From the NCBI RefSeq assembly GCF_902686445.1, contig NC_062232.1:87468932-87532931 (forward strand): DNA of 64,000 nt, in the 5' to 3' direction. The first letter of the stretch is position 1; every line of letters begins with the position of its first letter. Made by a program: the position numbers and the translations under genes. A model generated the notes under the pieces. It did no database searches and had not been told where the DNA came from. It was given only the letters and a program-made list of their open reading frames with translations. This document shows positions 1 through 13,915 of the stretch, piece by piece. This DNA is from Sciurus carolinensis. Taxonomy: Eukaryota; Chordata; Mammalia; Rodentia; Sciuridae.

Positions 1-142
1 CAGTTCTTTAAGTTTTTCTTCAGTATTCTCTAGAGAGATGTTTTGCCCCTTCAAGTTTCCTTTGATATTTGTTTTCAACTGTGAATCATCCCTGTACTTA
101 AATGTTTGTTGCCCGCCTTAGGAGTTATTGAAATATATTGCA

Positions 143-346
143 GTTGGGCACGGTGACACATGTGTGTAATCATAGTGGCTCAGGAGGCTGAGGCAGGAAA
201 ATCCTGAGTTCAAAGCCAGCCTCAGCAAAAGCAAGGCACTAAGGAACTTAGTGAGACTCTGTCTCTAAATAAAATACAAAATAGAGCTGAGAATGGGGCT
301 CAGTGGTCTAGTGCCCCTGAATCCAATCCCTGGTATTCCCCCAAAA
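143..346 (+). mobile_element. Dimeric B1/ID SINE (MEN-type)
   Basis: The left half is 7SL/B1-like (gctcaggaggctgaggcagg, then agttcaaagccagcctcagc). It is joined through ctctaaataaaatacaaaat to an ID-like right half (ggggctcagtggtctagtg) with an A-rich end. The same structure recurs at 48761 and 50091. This dimer is characteristic of squirrels. Confidence 0.85.
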
Positions 347-1541
347 ATGTATTGCAAGGGTTCCATTCAGCAAGACAAAATAGCAATCTTACTAAGTCCA
401 CACATAGTTTGGCAGGCAGGGATAGTGGGAGAGGAGGCAGTGAAAGGTAGAGGTGTATTCCTTGGAGAAAAGACTTAATTTTTCCAGGGATAGGATCTAC
501 CCTAAGAAGGATTGTAGACTCACTCAGATACTGCCCCATAAAGGGTATAGATATTTTCTGGCTTCTCATAGTTCACAATGATATAAAGGTATAGTATTTG
601 ATAAATAAGAGCAACCTCTAAATTTCCACACTGACAGTGACTCATGACTGCAACACTACGCAAGGCCTTGGAGTCAGAGTACTTTGGTTGTGTGAAATTC
701 CAGAAGTGGACTAAGAGAGAAAGTGGAATCTTGTCTGTAATTATCTTGCTGAAGTGAAAACCCTGCAATATGTTTCAGCAGCTGTTAAGAGGTGCAACAA
801 ACATCTGAACCCAAACAAGTGGTAAAGGTTGCTGAGATGCTATTTATGCAAATATTGTAATTAAGACCTAAAAGGAATTGAATGTTGTGTATTAATAAAT
901 AAAATTGGAGAAAAGGAAGAAAATAAACCATCTGTGTTTGCCACCTTTCAATGCAGGCCTCTGGTTCTATTTCTATATCAACGGAAGACTTATTTAAGAG
1001 AAGGATATTGGTGTGAGCCTTATAGGCATTGTTATAGCAAGTTATCCTTTCCTCATTTTGATTTTGCCAGCACAGCCATTTGTGAGTCAGTTCAGGTGAA
1101 AACCAGTTCAGTTAGTTATTTTGTTTTCCAAGTGTGTCCCAAGAAACAGTGCTTAGCCTTGGGAGTGCTCTAGGTGGCATAGTTCTTCAACAATGTAAGT
1201 CAGGTGCATTAAAGAAAACAAAGCAAAAAGCAATAAAACTCAGATTTTTAATGGTAGGTTTTAATCTATTAGGAAGTCTTCAATGAATTTTGGTCAAATT
1301 TACTTATATTAGCAAAAACAAGAGATATACTCATAGATGGGATTGAAATCTATTGATGAATTATTAAAATATCAGAACTTCTATGCATATGCACCTAAAA
1401 TATACCCTAAAACTAAATAAAGAAAATTTATGAGAATTACAAGGAGATATTGATACAGTACATTCAAAAATCACAGTGGAATAATTTGATGTCTGTCCCA
1501 GAATTGACCAGATTGGCAAAAAAATTAAGAATACAATTAGC

Positions 1542-1634
1542 AGACTGTGGATGTAGCTTAGTGGTAAAATGCTTGTATTACATGTACAAGGACCTGCAAG
1601 GATCCCCAGCACTACACACACACACACACACAAA
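1542..1634 (+). mobile_element. ID-type SINE with CA tail
   Basis: The tRNA-like body has an A-box-like tgtagcttagtggtaaaatgc and ends ccccagcactac. It runs directly into a (CA)n tail at 1614-1632. Confidence 0.7.
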
Positions 1635-4600
1635 CGCAATCAGCAAGCTTTGTCTCAGAATATGTAGAATTTTTCAGTCAATTAGAAAATAAGCATTCTT
1701 TTCTAGCACAGAAGGAACATTTTAAAAAAACAATTATATGCTGAGTAATAAAGAAAATCTTAGATACCAAAGAATCCAAATCCTACAAAACTTATTTTCT
1801 GACCAAAATTCAGTAAAAATTAGAAAGTCACCATATGTAACAAAAATATTTATACATTTAGTAATTGATCACAAACATACCTAAATAATATATAGTCAAA
1901 ATACTATTTTAATATAAGCTCAAAGTGTTTATTCTATCAGATATTTATCTAATCCAATAATACCTTCAGTTAAAGAGGAAAAGAGTATTTTGTACCTTCC
2001 ATGCATATCTAGTAATATTAAATCTATAGTATAATTCATAAATATTTGATGAATGGTTAGAAAGAATATTGTTAGGCAAATTGATATAGTAGACAAAATT
2101 GTAAGACAATTATTTAATCTTTTTAAGATAACAGCTTTTACAAGTTCTTTGTATTGCCACATTAAATTTTCTATTACACACTTCCTAGCACAGTGCTCAG
2201 TAAATAGGCATTCTATTAATTTTTGTTGGATTGGTTACAGTGGAAAACAGTGAAAAATCTGTATCTCAGATTAGTCTTGAAGAGTTAATTGAAAATCATT
2301 CTTACCCAACCATTTATGAGTAGGTTTTTAAGGTTCTTTAAAAAAAGCAACTTGGCTCAATATTTGGGAGATACTTCACATTAGATACTGAATTAATTCA
2401 GATTGGCCATCTTGGCAATACTGCCAAAAAATGAAGTGGAATATAGTTGTTAAAACTGTTCAGATAGACAAAGAATATCTCAGAGCCACATCTCACTGTT
2501 AATTCATGAGTGAAATTTCTTCTTTGAACTGTATAGTCTGGTGGGAATACAATTGTTTTTGAAAGTCTGGTGACTAGCAATGGTGAAGCTACTGAGGTTT
2601 TGGATAGACCACCAAAATTTATTCCTAATTCTGGATTAAGAATCAGTCTTCAATCCTTGATTTATATAATCCCAACCTGAAAATAAATCTCTTCAAATTT
2701 ATTTCTACCATTTAACAGATAAAAGCATTGTCTTAAATATTACATATTAAAATATTAAATATTAAAAATAAATATAATTTATTAAAATAATATTAAATAT
2801 CATTATTAAAATAATAGTAAATGTTATTTATTAAAATAACATCAAGATAATAAACATTATTAATATTAATATCAAAATATTAACTATTAAGTGTTATTTA
2901 AATGACTGAAGTAATATTTAGACAGTGCATTTGTGCCTACATTTGAATTCAGAGATATCTTTATATATGAAACTTTCTTCCATTATGGATTAAAATTAAA
3001 ACATAAAAAAATTCAGTCATCTTTATATAGTAGTTGCTTTCTTTATGTCTTCCAAATATTAGCAGTATGCTCCATGGAATTTAATCATGGATTCATTAGG
3101 AAACTTATGTTTATAGCAATAATAAATGACATTTGAACCAGTGTGATGTCAAACAGATCCTCTGACCTCACAGAATATTGCTTTTATGTATTAATTAAAA
3201 TATATGTCCAGGACTTTAAAAAAGTAAAATAGAAAAAAATCTCACTATTTTTGAGAATCCTGACCTGGATTTGTGATATATTTTCCATAGGAAAATCTTA
3301 AATATAAGTCTAATACACTTAGGACCTTATAACTTTTCATTTGTACACTTATTATAAAAACTGCCACATTGTCTCTTATATATGGTGGGTTGTATATCTT
3401 TGTTACTATATTAAAAGTTCTTTGAAAGTAGAAACTAATTTTTACACTATCTTGCCTGTTGACTGGCCCATAGGTGATAACTACTTCTTTAATAAGAGGT
3501 AGTAAAAGAGTAAAAATAGCACTAAAATAGGAAGGGCGTCTTGGGGTTAATCTTGGCTCTGATAACTCTATACTATTGGGCAGTTGAGATCAACAAATAT
3601 GGAGCATTACAGCAGGAAAAAAAAAGGAAAAACTGAAGGAGGAAGGGAAAAATGTCCAAATTGTTTATACCACCAAGTTAGTTTTTACTTACTCCCATGA
3701 TCTTTTTTATCTTTCCTTCCTTTCCTCCAAATTTGGGAATTGTTACTGCAATGCACACACACACTGTTCCCTCCACCCCACCCTTCACATGCATGTATTC
3801 ATATACACATACTTTATTGACATAACCAGATATTTTATATAAATATGTGTTTTGATCTTGATTATTGCCTTAGTCTTCCACCCTGTCTTGCCAGATTTTA
3901 CTTGCCTGTCTCAGTGACACTTTTACTTTTGGTAGCCTCAACTAAGATCTTCCTGTGCTTAGAATCAATTTTCCTATGCACTAGCGCCATTCTCCTTTTA
4001 TCATGTTGCAGTTTTCAGCTTAACATTTTCTATTTGGCTATATCCTACCATCCCTTCCCCCCATCCACCTCTGTCTGCCACACAACTGTGAGGGATATAT
4101 TGAAGGGTTTAACTTTGAGCCTTTCAGTTGATTTCACACTCTTCAAATTTCATTTCTGTAGGCTTGAAGTAAACAGCCTGTCATGGGCAAATCCAGCATT
4201 ATAGTAGCCAAAATGGGCTGAAATTCCCAGTGCATTGGTAATTCCTCAGAGTTGAAAACACTTGAACAAAAACAGCTCCAGTTGAAATGCATATGTAGTA
4301 CCTTGGTGAGAAGAGAGGTCATTGGGCAAGACCTTTGTAATTCATCAATAAGGGAAAGCTTGCTAGTGCTTTGACTTTACAAAAGCCAGAATGGGATGCT
4401 GAATGAATGTGGTAGCAAGGTGGAGTGTTAAGAGAGGGAATATCAGACATGGATCATTATCCACAAAAGTGAATTCAAGGCAACAGATTACATGGAGAAG
4501 TAGCTTTCAGTCAACCTTAGGGGCTAGAATGACAATGCTCAAATTTTTGAGTCTGGGAGGGATTGTGAGTTAGTGATAAGTTAGCAAATTGATATAGATG

Positions 4601-6843
4601 TAAATTATCACTTTGTTTTACTTGAGAAAGAGTACTGTTTAGATCTTGTTGTTGGCATTTCTTGGCCTATCTTTAATAGAAGTCAACTTTTTTCTCATTT
4701 CTTAATCTTTCTTCCACAAGCAGCCTCTTCTCTCACTTTTTCTATTATTCTTTCTTTTTCCATTTTCCATACTCCTTCGCATTTCCCTTAGTGTAGTATC
4801 CATCCCACTCAAGTTTATGATACTTAAAGAGCCTTTTAGAACTGCTAATCACTGCTATAGACTCCAAAGGCAATTCAGCTTATTTAAAGACTTTTCACTA
4901 AGAGATAAACACCCTCTCCATCTTCATACTAAAGGCTGTGGACAAACATGGATGAATTGAGATTCTCATTTTTCTACTGGGTACATTTCAACACAAAGCT
5001 TTTTCTTTAGTTTGAGCCACTCTCTTCACCCATTGCCCATCTGTGTCAATGCTTCTCTTTCAGCTAGTTGTATTGTTGATAGAATTGGAAACACTGCAGC
5101 TTACATCTGTCTGAGCAGATGGAATGCATTTTGCATGAGCGTTAACTGATTCATGCATTGCATAAAGAAAGTAATCTATGTTAAAACATTGTGACATTGC
5201 AATGAAGCATTATTGATCTTGTGCTGAAATTTGTTTGTTTATGGAGGATTTGTTTCTTTGCCCTTGCCCATGCCCTCACCCACACTGCTATATGGTTAAG
5301 CCCAAATAAAATAAAGTGTAAAATCTGTGACAGTGGGAAAAAAGTAAAAGTTAGGCACTGAGTGGGAAAAATTTCTGGATACTAAATTGGCTTCCAGTAG
5401 CCCTGTTCCCTTTTATTTTTGTAGTATGTGGTCCGTCAGAGGAAAAAATAATGTCATTGTGGGGAAGCTTCACACATGGAGAACTACATAGTCATCTCCA
5501 ACTTGATTATGATTCCACTATACTTTGACAAATAAAGCTGCTCAGATAAGTTATCAGAGAGTTTGAGATAGTGTGGGCCCTAGTCTCATGGATTTCCTAT
5601 GTACTTTCCTCAGCATGTGCAGCTACAGCCTGGAACTTTAAATGTGAATTAATGACCACCACTTTACAATGTCGCCCATTTTTAATAGTGACCCTCACTG
5701 GCTTTGTAATTTTGTCCCCTGTAGGCCTGCTTTATCATAGAGCAGTATATTGAGGTCTTCCCTTAGTTGCCTACTATAGCTATTCATTTATTTCCAGCAA
5801 ATGTTGTATGTATCTGCAGCCAAAAACATTGAACTTTATCATCCATTTTGTGCAATTTGCTATCTGAGTCCTGTAGCGCAATACATAGCAGTTCCATTTG
5901 CAAATGATGCTACTACATATTTTGACCTATTTTTCCCTGCAGGAGTAATAAGAAGGGTAATAAAGCTCAGTTGAAGCTGCTGTATAAGCACACATAACTG
6001 ACTCAAATTACAGAGAAGTTTCTAAGCTACATAGCCACTAAAACCACGAAGGCCCTCTTCTGACTCCTTTCACAGTTCTAATAAGCATGACCATGACTGT
6101 CCCAGATTTTTGGAAGAAGAAAAATATTGTTCTGTTAGATTATTCTGGTAGTTCTGTAACTTTTTACCTACAAAAATGGTTCAGCATGTGGTTTTTTATT
6201 AAACTAATCAAGATTTGGGTAATTTAGGGGTTTGCTGAGGAAAACAAAACCAAAAAGGAGATGAAGTGATTGGAGCTTTCACCATCTTGTGTTTCCACAG
6301 TTAATATAACCACAAGGTTGTATCAGATATTTAGTGAAGAAGGTAGCAAAGTAGTAACTGGAGGAAACATGGATGAGAAATAGGTAATGTGACCTGACAA
6401 TTCCAACTTGTGCCAATTTGGCAGAAGCCTTGGTATTTCCACTATGTTTTCAGGCTCATGCCCTCTGACCTTAACTAGTTCATATCTTTTCCCTTGAGGT
6501 TTTGTGACTGAAGAGATTTGTGAGGAACTTTGGCCTCACAATGAAACCAGAAGGATGATTATAGGGTTAAAAAAAGGAAATTCACCTATAGATAATAACC
6601 CTTGAATTCTGGGAGTAATTTGCTACATTGCAGCATTTTACAGCCTTTGTGAGGAAACTCCAGTGTATCATAGAACATATTAGACTGTGATTCCCTCTTC
6701 TCCCATACTGTTTTTTAGCATAAAAATTATATTTGCATCTCCAACAATCACATACATATGTGTACACACCTCTCCATGCATCTCCCTGCTTTTCGTACTT
6801 ATTTACATATGGATGTATGTATGTATGTATGTATTTTTGCTGT

Positions 6844-7051
6844 ACTAGGCATTAAACCTTGGTATACTGTACCACTGAGCTACATCATCTCCAGTTCTAT
6901 TATTTCTTTATTTTATTTGTTCATTTTACTTTTATTTTGCTACAGGGTCTCCCTAAATTTTCAAGGTTGACCTTGAACTTGCAATCCTCTTTCCTCACTC
7001 TTCTTAGTGGTTGGAATTACAGGCATGTTCCACTGTACCCAGCATCTCCTC
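6844..7051 (-). mobile_element. Antisense B1-ID dimeric SINE, diverged
   Basis: Read on the minus strand it has the B1-like start (gtgccactgcctgtaattccaa-like) and an ID-like 3' half ending at an ATGT microsatellite (about 6810-6838). It is more diverged than the other dimeric copies. Confidence 0.65.
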
Positions 7052-7079
7052 CCCTTTTAGAGCTGCATGCTGAGATTGA

Positions 7080-7200
7080 TTTGGTTCAGTTGAACACACA
7101 TTTGATGAGTGCCTATGATGTGCCAGGCAATGTGCTAGACCCTATCATTATGCAAAGATGGAATTTGCCCTTAGGGAGTTGTCAGTGCAATAGAGGAAAT
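7080..7200 (+). repeat. LINE-2-like fragment
   Basis: It contains the L2-type phrase gagtgcctatgatgtgccag followed by a ggagttgtcag-like stretch. This is an ancient mammalian repeat, judged by eye. Confidence 0.5.
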
Positions 7201-7808
7201 GAATAGGTAAAAAGATTAATTAAGTAAGAGGAACTTACGAGGCTGTAGCATCACCTGATCATGTGAGTTTCATTTGTGTTGTTTAAACAACTTGAATACA
7301 GATTTACTGTCTGATATGTGTGAAATGACATATCTTCAGAGTGGCTTAAAAGTAAGAACTGTGTTATAATAATATGAAGTCTAGCAACTATCTCAGTTGT
7401 TACTGTGCTTGAATAAAGAGAACCTCCTTTCCCTCTAGTCCCTTTAATTTACAATGTTTGCTCTGAAAGTTGTAGCAGCCTCATCATATATGTCTTCAGT
7501 CCTAAGGTATCAAGGTCAAAATTGTATTTATTCAACTCCAGGCTCCATCTGGTCAAAGCCATAAATATCTGCTTCTGCCTATTCTGAATTTTCTCCAAAA
7601 GGAGAAAAATCACACCTAAAAGGAATTTTCTAATTTTCCTACACTTGGCTATGTCAAAACATTTGTGGTTATAGGATGTGCACACAAATACTCTCTTCAT
7701 TGCCCTGCTACAGCCAAATGATTGCCCTTTAATGTAATACAATTATCAGAGTCTGTACCTAAGCAGTATACTAGACTTTGTGGGAATTAAAAATAGTGTA
7801 AGTCTTGT

Positions 7809-7886
7809 GCTGAGCACATAGGTCAGTTGGTAGTTTGTTTCCCATGCACAAGGTCCTGGGTTCAATCCCTAGCTTCACAAAAAAGA
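7809..7886 (+). mobile_element. ID-type SINE
   Basis: This is a tRNA-derived body with ggtcagttggtagtttg and the B-box-like gggttcaatccctag, followed by a short A-rich tail. Confidence 0.7.
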
Positions 7887-10217
7887 GTTTAAATCTAAAT
7901 AATTGTGTCAGTTATAAAATAATATCTACCAAACATCTGTATATCAGAGTCCCCTAAAGCTACTTAATCTCTTCTAAAGTTGAAGCCTATGCAATTCTTT
8001 TGGGGATCTCCCCAAATAACATACCTTTCCTCCTTTCACAATTGTTAAAGAGAAATAAATTTGCCTGATGAATAAGGTATGAATTGGAGGGTGATTAGTG
8101 TGTATATTTTTCTTTGCCCTATTCTATCTCACAGTCTTTGCTACTTCTTTTCCCCAAAACTCTAATAACTAATCATCCTGAACACATATGTCCCTTTAGA
8201 CTTGTTGAGCTTATAAATGATGATGAAGACTAAGAAGGAAAACAAAATGAAGAGTCCCAACTAGGAACCAACCACCCTTATTTTCCATTTCAAGGATTGG
8301 TTAAAGAAAGGCCTTTCTTGGAGGCAGGATAAGACTTTTTAATGCTCAAAAGTTCTCTGCAGCTCCATGTTTTTGTTTTTCTGAACAGATGTGATGCTGA
8401 CCAAAACTATCCTACTAGGCATGTTGTCTCATTTTTCTGTCTCACAGTATCAAGTACTCCCAGGTGCTGTTTATGGCTGCACTCTTGATGGCCTTAAAGG
8501 ATCATATGGTTTCTTTGCTCATCTCTCAAACAAATGACTACAAGGACAAGATTGTGTGAATGAAAAATAAGATTACAGAATAGAATGGACAGGAGTGTAG
8601 TGAGTGGCCTCATGGACTTTCCCCACCACAAAACCAATTGTAAAGAAAGAATGCCCTGGGGATTATGTGGTTTAGGTTTGCCAACAGAAGGCAAAGTAAA
8701 TAACTGGAGGGACTACATAGGAACTACTAAAGATTCAGCAGTCTTTCCTCAACAATTTCTTTAGCAGCATGATATAAAAATAGCCTAATCAAAATTACAA
8801 GACCATCAAGGACTGTCCCATATTCTTTCTGGGGGAAACACGTGGTAATTATCTGCTGAAGAATGATGGATTTTCCCAACACAGCTGTCACAACTGCTAT
8901 TTTAAATCATTTGTTCTGGTTTAAAATGTGTAATCCCCAAAAAATTGATCATTACTGCAATTCAATGCTGGTTTTTCAGTAACTTAACAATCCTGAGCTT
9001 TGCATCAGACTATTAACTAACAAAACCCAGTCATGAAGTGCTAAACTACTAATAGCTTATTTCTCAGTGATGACTTCTGTCTTCTTTTAAATAACGTTTT
9101 ACTTTAAACAAAGTTTACACTGAAATTTATGGCATGATAAAAACTGGTGCATTCTTGCACCTCTCATTTTCATGTCTCCTTTCTATATGGACATTACTAA
9201 ATTTTCCTGGTCTTTTTGTCTTCAGTGGCTGGACCTTTCTACTCAACTCATATTCCACCCATTGGGCTCACTGACTACTTTTAATTCTCTTCAAATGCTA
9301 TGTCATCTTCACGGTCCAATCGATATTCTACCTCTTTGATGGAGCTTTCCAGTTACTCTATTCATCATTCACTCAACTAGCATTCATTAAAAAGACCTTA
9401 TCTACCACTGTGTAAACACTAGAGATACCCAAATGAAAGAAATATATTCTTAGACTTTAAGAAATTTTATGATTTACCTGATTTTATTTATGAAGTGACC
9501 AAATACTCAATATAGTTATGTGTTTGATATCTAGTCTTTCTTGACTCAATGTATTTTTCTATCAAATATCCTATATTTAATAAATTTCCCCATATGCTTT
9601 CCACAACATTGTCAATGTGGTTACTATTTGAGAAGACTGCTTGCCACCTAGGGCCATCAGTTCCTTCCTATCTACCACTATTCTCCCTTGTGCCTTCCCT
9701 CCATCTAGGTTTATGTTCTACATTTGTTAACTGAAATCATAGCAAATAACTAGAAGAAACACTTATATCTATCTTAACAGGCCCAAAAGCAGAAGGGAGT
9801 TCTATAAAAAGAAAGTAAAAATTTTGAGCTGTTTTGTGCCAAAAGTATTGGCTTGGGAAGATGGTGGCCTGGTTGGCCAGTTAGAGGTCAGCAAGGCTGT
9901 CTCAGGTGACCAGGACACTGACAATTCATGAATTTCTTCTTCAGTTATTGGGTTAACTGTATTTGATTCTGGATCCCCAGTGTATAATTTGATATTGCTG
10001 TATGATTTTTGAGATATTCCCACAAAGTGGAAGAAATCTAAAATGTAGTAATCTCCTTCCAAAAATAAATTCAAGGAGACTGTTATGACTCAATACCAAT
10101 ACAAGTCCTTTCATAAACAAGAAAATCTTTAATGATCATTCTTTCTATATATATCATGGTTTTCCTGAATTGTATTTGTTTAAAGCAAATTGTATGTGTG
10201 TTGTGTGTGTGTGTTGT

Positions 10218-10294
10218 AATTTAAGATATTGGTTATAAATTAAACATTGTTAAAAGGCATAACAATGTTTAATATATGAGCCATATCTTAAATT
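10218..10294. repeat. Imperfect 35-bp inverted repeat (hairpin)
   Basis: Arms 10218-10252 and 10260-10294 pair at 31 of 35 positions around a 7-nt loop (aaaggca). The inner 14 bp are perfect. It could be a decayed palindromic mobile element, a MITE, or a small-RNA hairpin. I recognise no family. Confidence 0.85.
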
Positions 10295-11366
10295 CAAGGA
10301 CATGTAACATTTTCTATTAATAGGATATATTCAAAATGCTAATATTCATCTTGGAGTCATTGAAAAGCATCAAAATAGTAATAAACTACTTTTCCTGTAG
10401 AAAGCAGACTAAACAATGCTGCCTATTTGATCATCAAAATTAATTCATTAATAACACAAATCCTTGCCAAATTGAAATCAACACATTGAGGGATTTATGT
10501 TCTCTTCTGGGTAATTTCAACTAGTACTGTGAAAAGAATACATGTTCATCCTAATTACTATATTTTGGTGTGCAACCCCAGGAAACAGTTAGCTGTGACA
10601 GCACAAATTTGTCAGGAAAGTTTTTTTAGAACCTTATTTTTGTCCTGCTTGTGGTAGCAGATATTCATTTCCTTTAACTCTTTTAACAGACTGTATGAGG
10701 GAGCTAATAATCTGTTACAAACAAGTATTGGCCTTTTCTTCCGTTCTCTAATTTTATCAGATATATACATCTTAAAAACTATAAATTCCTCTAATAAAGT
10801 TGTGACTTGGAACAGTTTATCTTTCCACCTCTCTTTCTTCCTCCTTTCACTTAAAAATCTATTCCCACTCACTTTTCCTCCTTCGCATTCCAGACATCTG
10901 TTCCCTTCATTATACCTCTCCTGGAATTTCTCAGGCTCTGGCCCTTTATCTCCTCTATCTTTCCATTACATCAATACTTACCCATTCGTTGTCATTGTTG
11001 CAGTTTACCTCTCTGACCAATTTAACACATACTAAAATATAAATGAAAATAATAATTAATGTCTTTTTTACAGCGAATGTGTGAGTAATCAGGAAGTTTC
11101 ATTGCCTTAATAAAATGGAGGAGAAGACTTGAATGAATTTTATACATTTCTCTGCTTATGGCACATGAGGAAAATTTTTAAAGTAGCTGACTTCCTGTTG
11201 ATTCTAACACCATAATTTAATATTTGTTTCATCTGCTAATAACTAATCTTTAATATGTTGAATGAATTTGATAACAAGACAATGAGTTTCCTTAGGTGAA
11301 GACAGTAAATTTGTTCATTCTCAATGTCAATAGTCTTTAGCCTACAGTCAGGAATGAATATTTTTA

Positions 11367-11802
11367 GTCAGCTTTGCTTCACTGTGACCAATATACCTGA
11401 CTAGAACAATTAGAGGAAGGAAAGTTTATTTTGAGCTCCCAGTTTCAAAGGTTCAGTCTATGGTCAGATGACTCCATAGCTTTGGGGCAAAGATGAGGCA
11501 GAACATCATGGCAGAAGGGCATGGTGGAGGAAAGTTGCTCAGTTGTTTGCAGTCAGGAAACAGAGGCAGCTTCACTTACCATGAAGAAAATATAAACCTC
11601 AAACTCTTGCCCCCATTGACCTACTTCTTCCAGCCACACCTTACCTCCCATAGACACCACCCAATATAGTAGTCTTTTCAAAATATTAATCCATCAAATG
11701 GATTAATCCACTGATCAGGTTACAACTCTCATAATCTAATCATACCACTTGTGAACATTCTAACACATGAGAATTTGGGGGACACTTTATATCTAAACCA
11801 CA
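11367..11802 (-). mobile_element. MaLR-type solo LTR (antisense)
   Basis: Read on the minus strand it begins tgtggtttagatataaagtg, has a cagtggattaatcc segment and an aataaact polyadenylation-like signal near the 3' end, and stops before a gtcacagtgaag stretch. This is the layout of mammalian apparent LTR retrotransposon LTRs. No internal coding region adjoins it. Confidence 0.65.
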
Positions 11803-11937
11803 ATAGCTATAAAGCATTTCTATTATATATCATCTTCTGTACAGAGCTCATGAACTTACATAAAAGATTTATGTAACCATTTCTTATGATAGGAATGAGA
11901 TCTAAGAGGAGTTTCTTCTTGCTCTTTGATGCTCAAG

Positions 11938-12560
11938 AATTTTTTAAAAAGAGGAAATTTTGTCATTTGTGACATGAATGAACTCATAGGACCTTATGCT
12001 AGGTGAAATAAACCAGGCACAAAAAGAACAATGACAAATGATTTCACTATGTAAAAATCTAAAAGTCAAACTAACAAACAGTAGAATAGTGCTTACTAGA
12101 AGCACAGTACAGGGTGAAGATTGGGGAAATGGTCAAGGGACACAAATTTTTTGCTAGAAGAAATTATTTAAGATACATCCTGTCCATCTTGGTGACTTTG
12201 GTTAATAAAAATGCATTGTATACTTAGAATTTCTAAGAGTAATTAAAAATATTTATATAACATTGTACATATTGATACAGTGTGATAATTCAATAAATAC
12301 TGTGTATACTGATCAAATCATAGTATTTAGTGTTTCCATCCCCTTAAACATTTATCATTTCTTTGTATTGGGAAACTTCAAACTCAAGAAAACAGATTTT
12401 GAGTGTTCTCACTTCCACACTAAAATAAACATAAGCATGTAAGATAATGTATGTTAAGCAGTTTGGTTCAGTCATTTAACAATGTAAACATATATTAAAT
12501 CACCTTGTTAACACACCAGAAATGCATACACTTTTTATTTTCCAATTTAAAAAAAATGTA
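11938..12560 (+). mobile_element. Old LINE-1 3' end
   Basis: The sequence has the late-ORF2/3' UTR phrases of old mammalian L1 (tgaatgaactcataggacc; aggtgaaataaaccaggcac; cacaccagaaatgcatacac). It is diverged and 5'-truncated, with no coding potential. Confidence 0.6.
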
Positions 12561-13720
12561 TAAAGGCCATTTTGTATATTCAAATTCAATCTAAGGGAGC
12601 ATTGTTAATCCAGTGCAGCTACTGGTTACTGTGTATTACTGATATTGCTGGGAGGAAAAACAGAACAGAATACACATTTATAATCTAGGGGTCTTGTTAT
12701 TTTCCTGTGTGAAATTCACTAGGGCCAATGACAATTGTAATTATTTAACACTCAATGTAGAATTCAAAACCAAACTCCTTTCTTAGCATTTTCTGTGTTT
12801 TACCAAATAGTGTTTAGCAAATAATGGTTTTATTTTATTTGTCATAAATCTTACATTGTAACTGAAAAAAATACACATCCTAAAAACTGGATTTACTGGT
12901 CCTAATTCAACATCTCAGACAATTTATGATACCATGTTCTTCAGCTAAGGTCACCAGTTTCCATATAATCAGTAAACCACAAGATGGCACTACTGAACAA
13001 TTATCTCAAGATGACTTCTAGGTTCTCTACGTGAACATTCAAAACCTCTTCAAAACCATTGTCAATCACTTCTGTATAACAGAGTGTGAGAGGAGAAAAT
13101 AGTAATTTTGCAGTGGAAAAAAAAACTGGCAAATATTACCTTAACTAAATGATCAAGGTTTGCATCACTATTGATCATAGTAATGATCATAGTAATAATA
13201 TGTACCCCTTATATTATGTGAAGAAAGGACATTTTATCTTTGTGGTATTTTTTCCAAAACCCATAACCTCAGTCTAATCACAAGTAAACATCAGCCAAAC
13301 CCAAATTGAGGAACATTATACAAAATACTTGACCAGTACTCTTGAAAAGTGTCAGTCATAAAAAATAAGGACTGAAGAGGTTAAGGAGACATGACAACTA
13401 GATAGAATGTGGGATCCCAGTTTGGGTCCTGGACAAACGGCATTAGTGGAAAAAAACAGGAATATGAGAAAAAAGCCTATAATTTAGTTAAAGGCTTTGT
13501 ACCTGTGTTAATTTCTCAGTTTTGACAATTGTACCATAATCATAAAACATGTTAACATTAGAAAAATCTGAGTGAAGGAGATACAGTGCAGAGGTATTAT
13601 CTTTGAAACTATTCTCTATGTTCAAAAATGTTTCAAAATAAGTTTTAAAAGTCAAAATACAGGGGAACTCTCTCAAATTGTGTGTGTGTGTGTATGTGTG
13701 TGTGTGTGTGTACACGTGTG

Positions 13721-13915
13721 TACCAGGGATTGGACTCAGGGGCACACTCGACCACTGAGCCTCATCCCAAGCCCTATTTTGTATTTTATTTAAAGACTGG
13801 GTCTCACTGAGTCACTTAGTGCCTGGCTTATGCTGAGGCTGGCTTTGAACTCTTGAACCTCCATCTCAGCCTCCTGAGTGACTGGGATTACAGGTGTGCA
13901 CCACTGAGTCCAGCT
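13721..13915 (-). mobile_element. Antisense dimeric B1/ID SINE
   Basis: On the plus strand it reads ID half first (taccagggattggactcagg), then tttaaagactgggtctcact, then the B1 half with gcctcctgagtgactgggat and cacaggtgtgcacc-like ends. A GT microsatellite (13680-13720) precedes it and probably derives from its tail. Confidence 0.85.

Noticed and set aside
3845..4204. 119-codon plus-strand ORF in the upstream intron
   Set aside because: It is pyrimidine-rich sequence giving a hydrophobic string with no recognisable domain and no supporting splice context.
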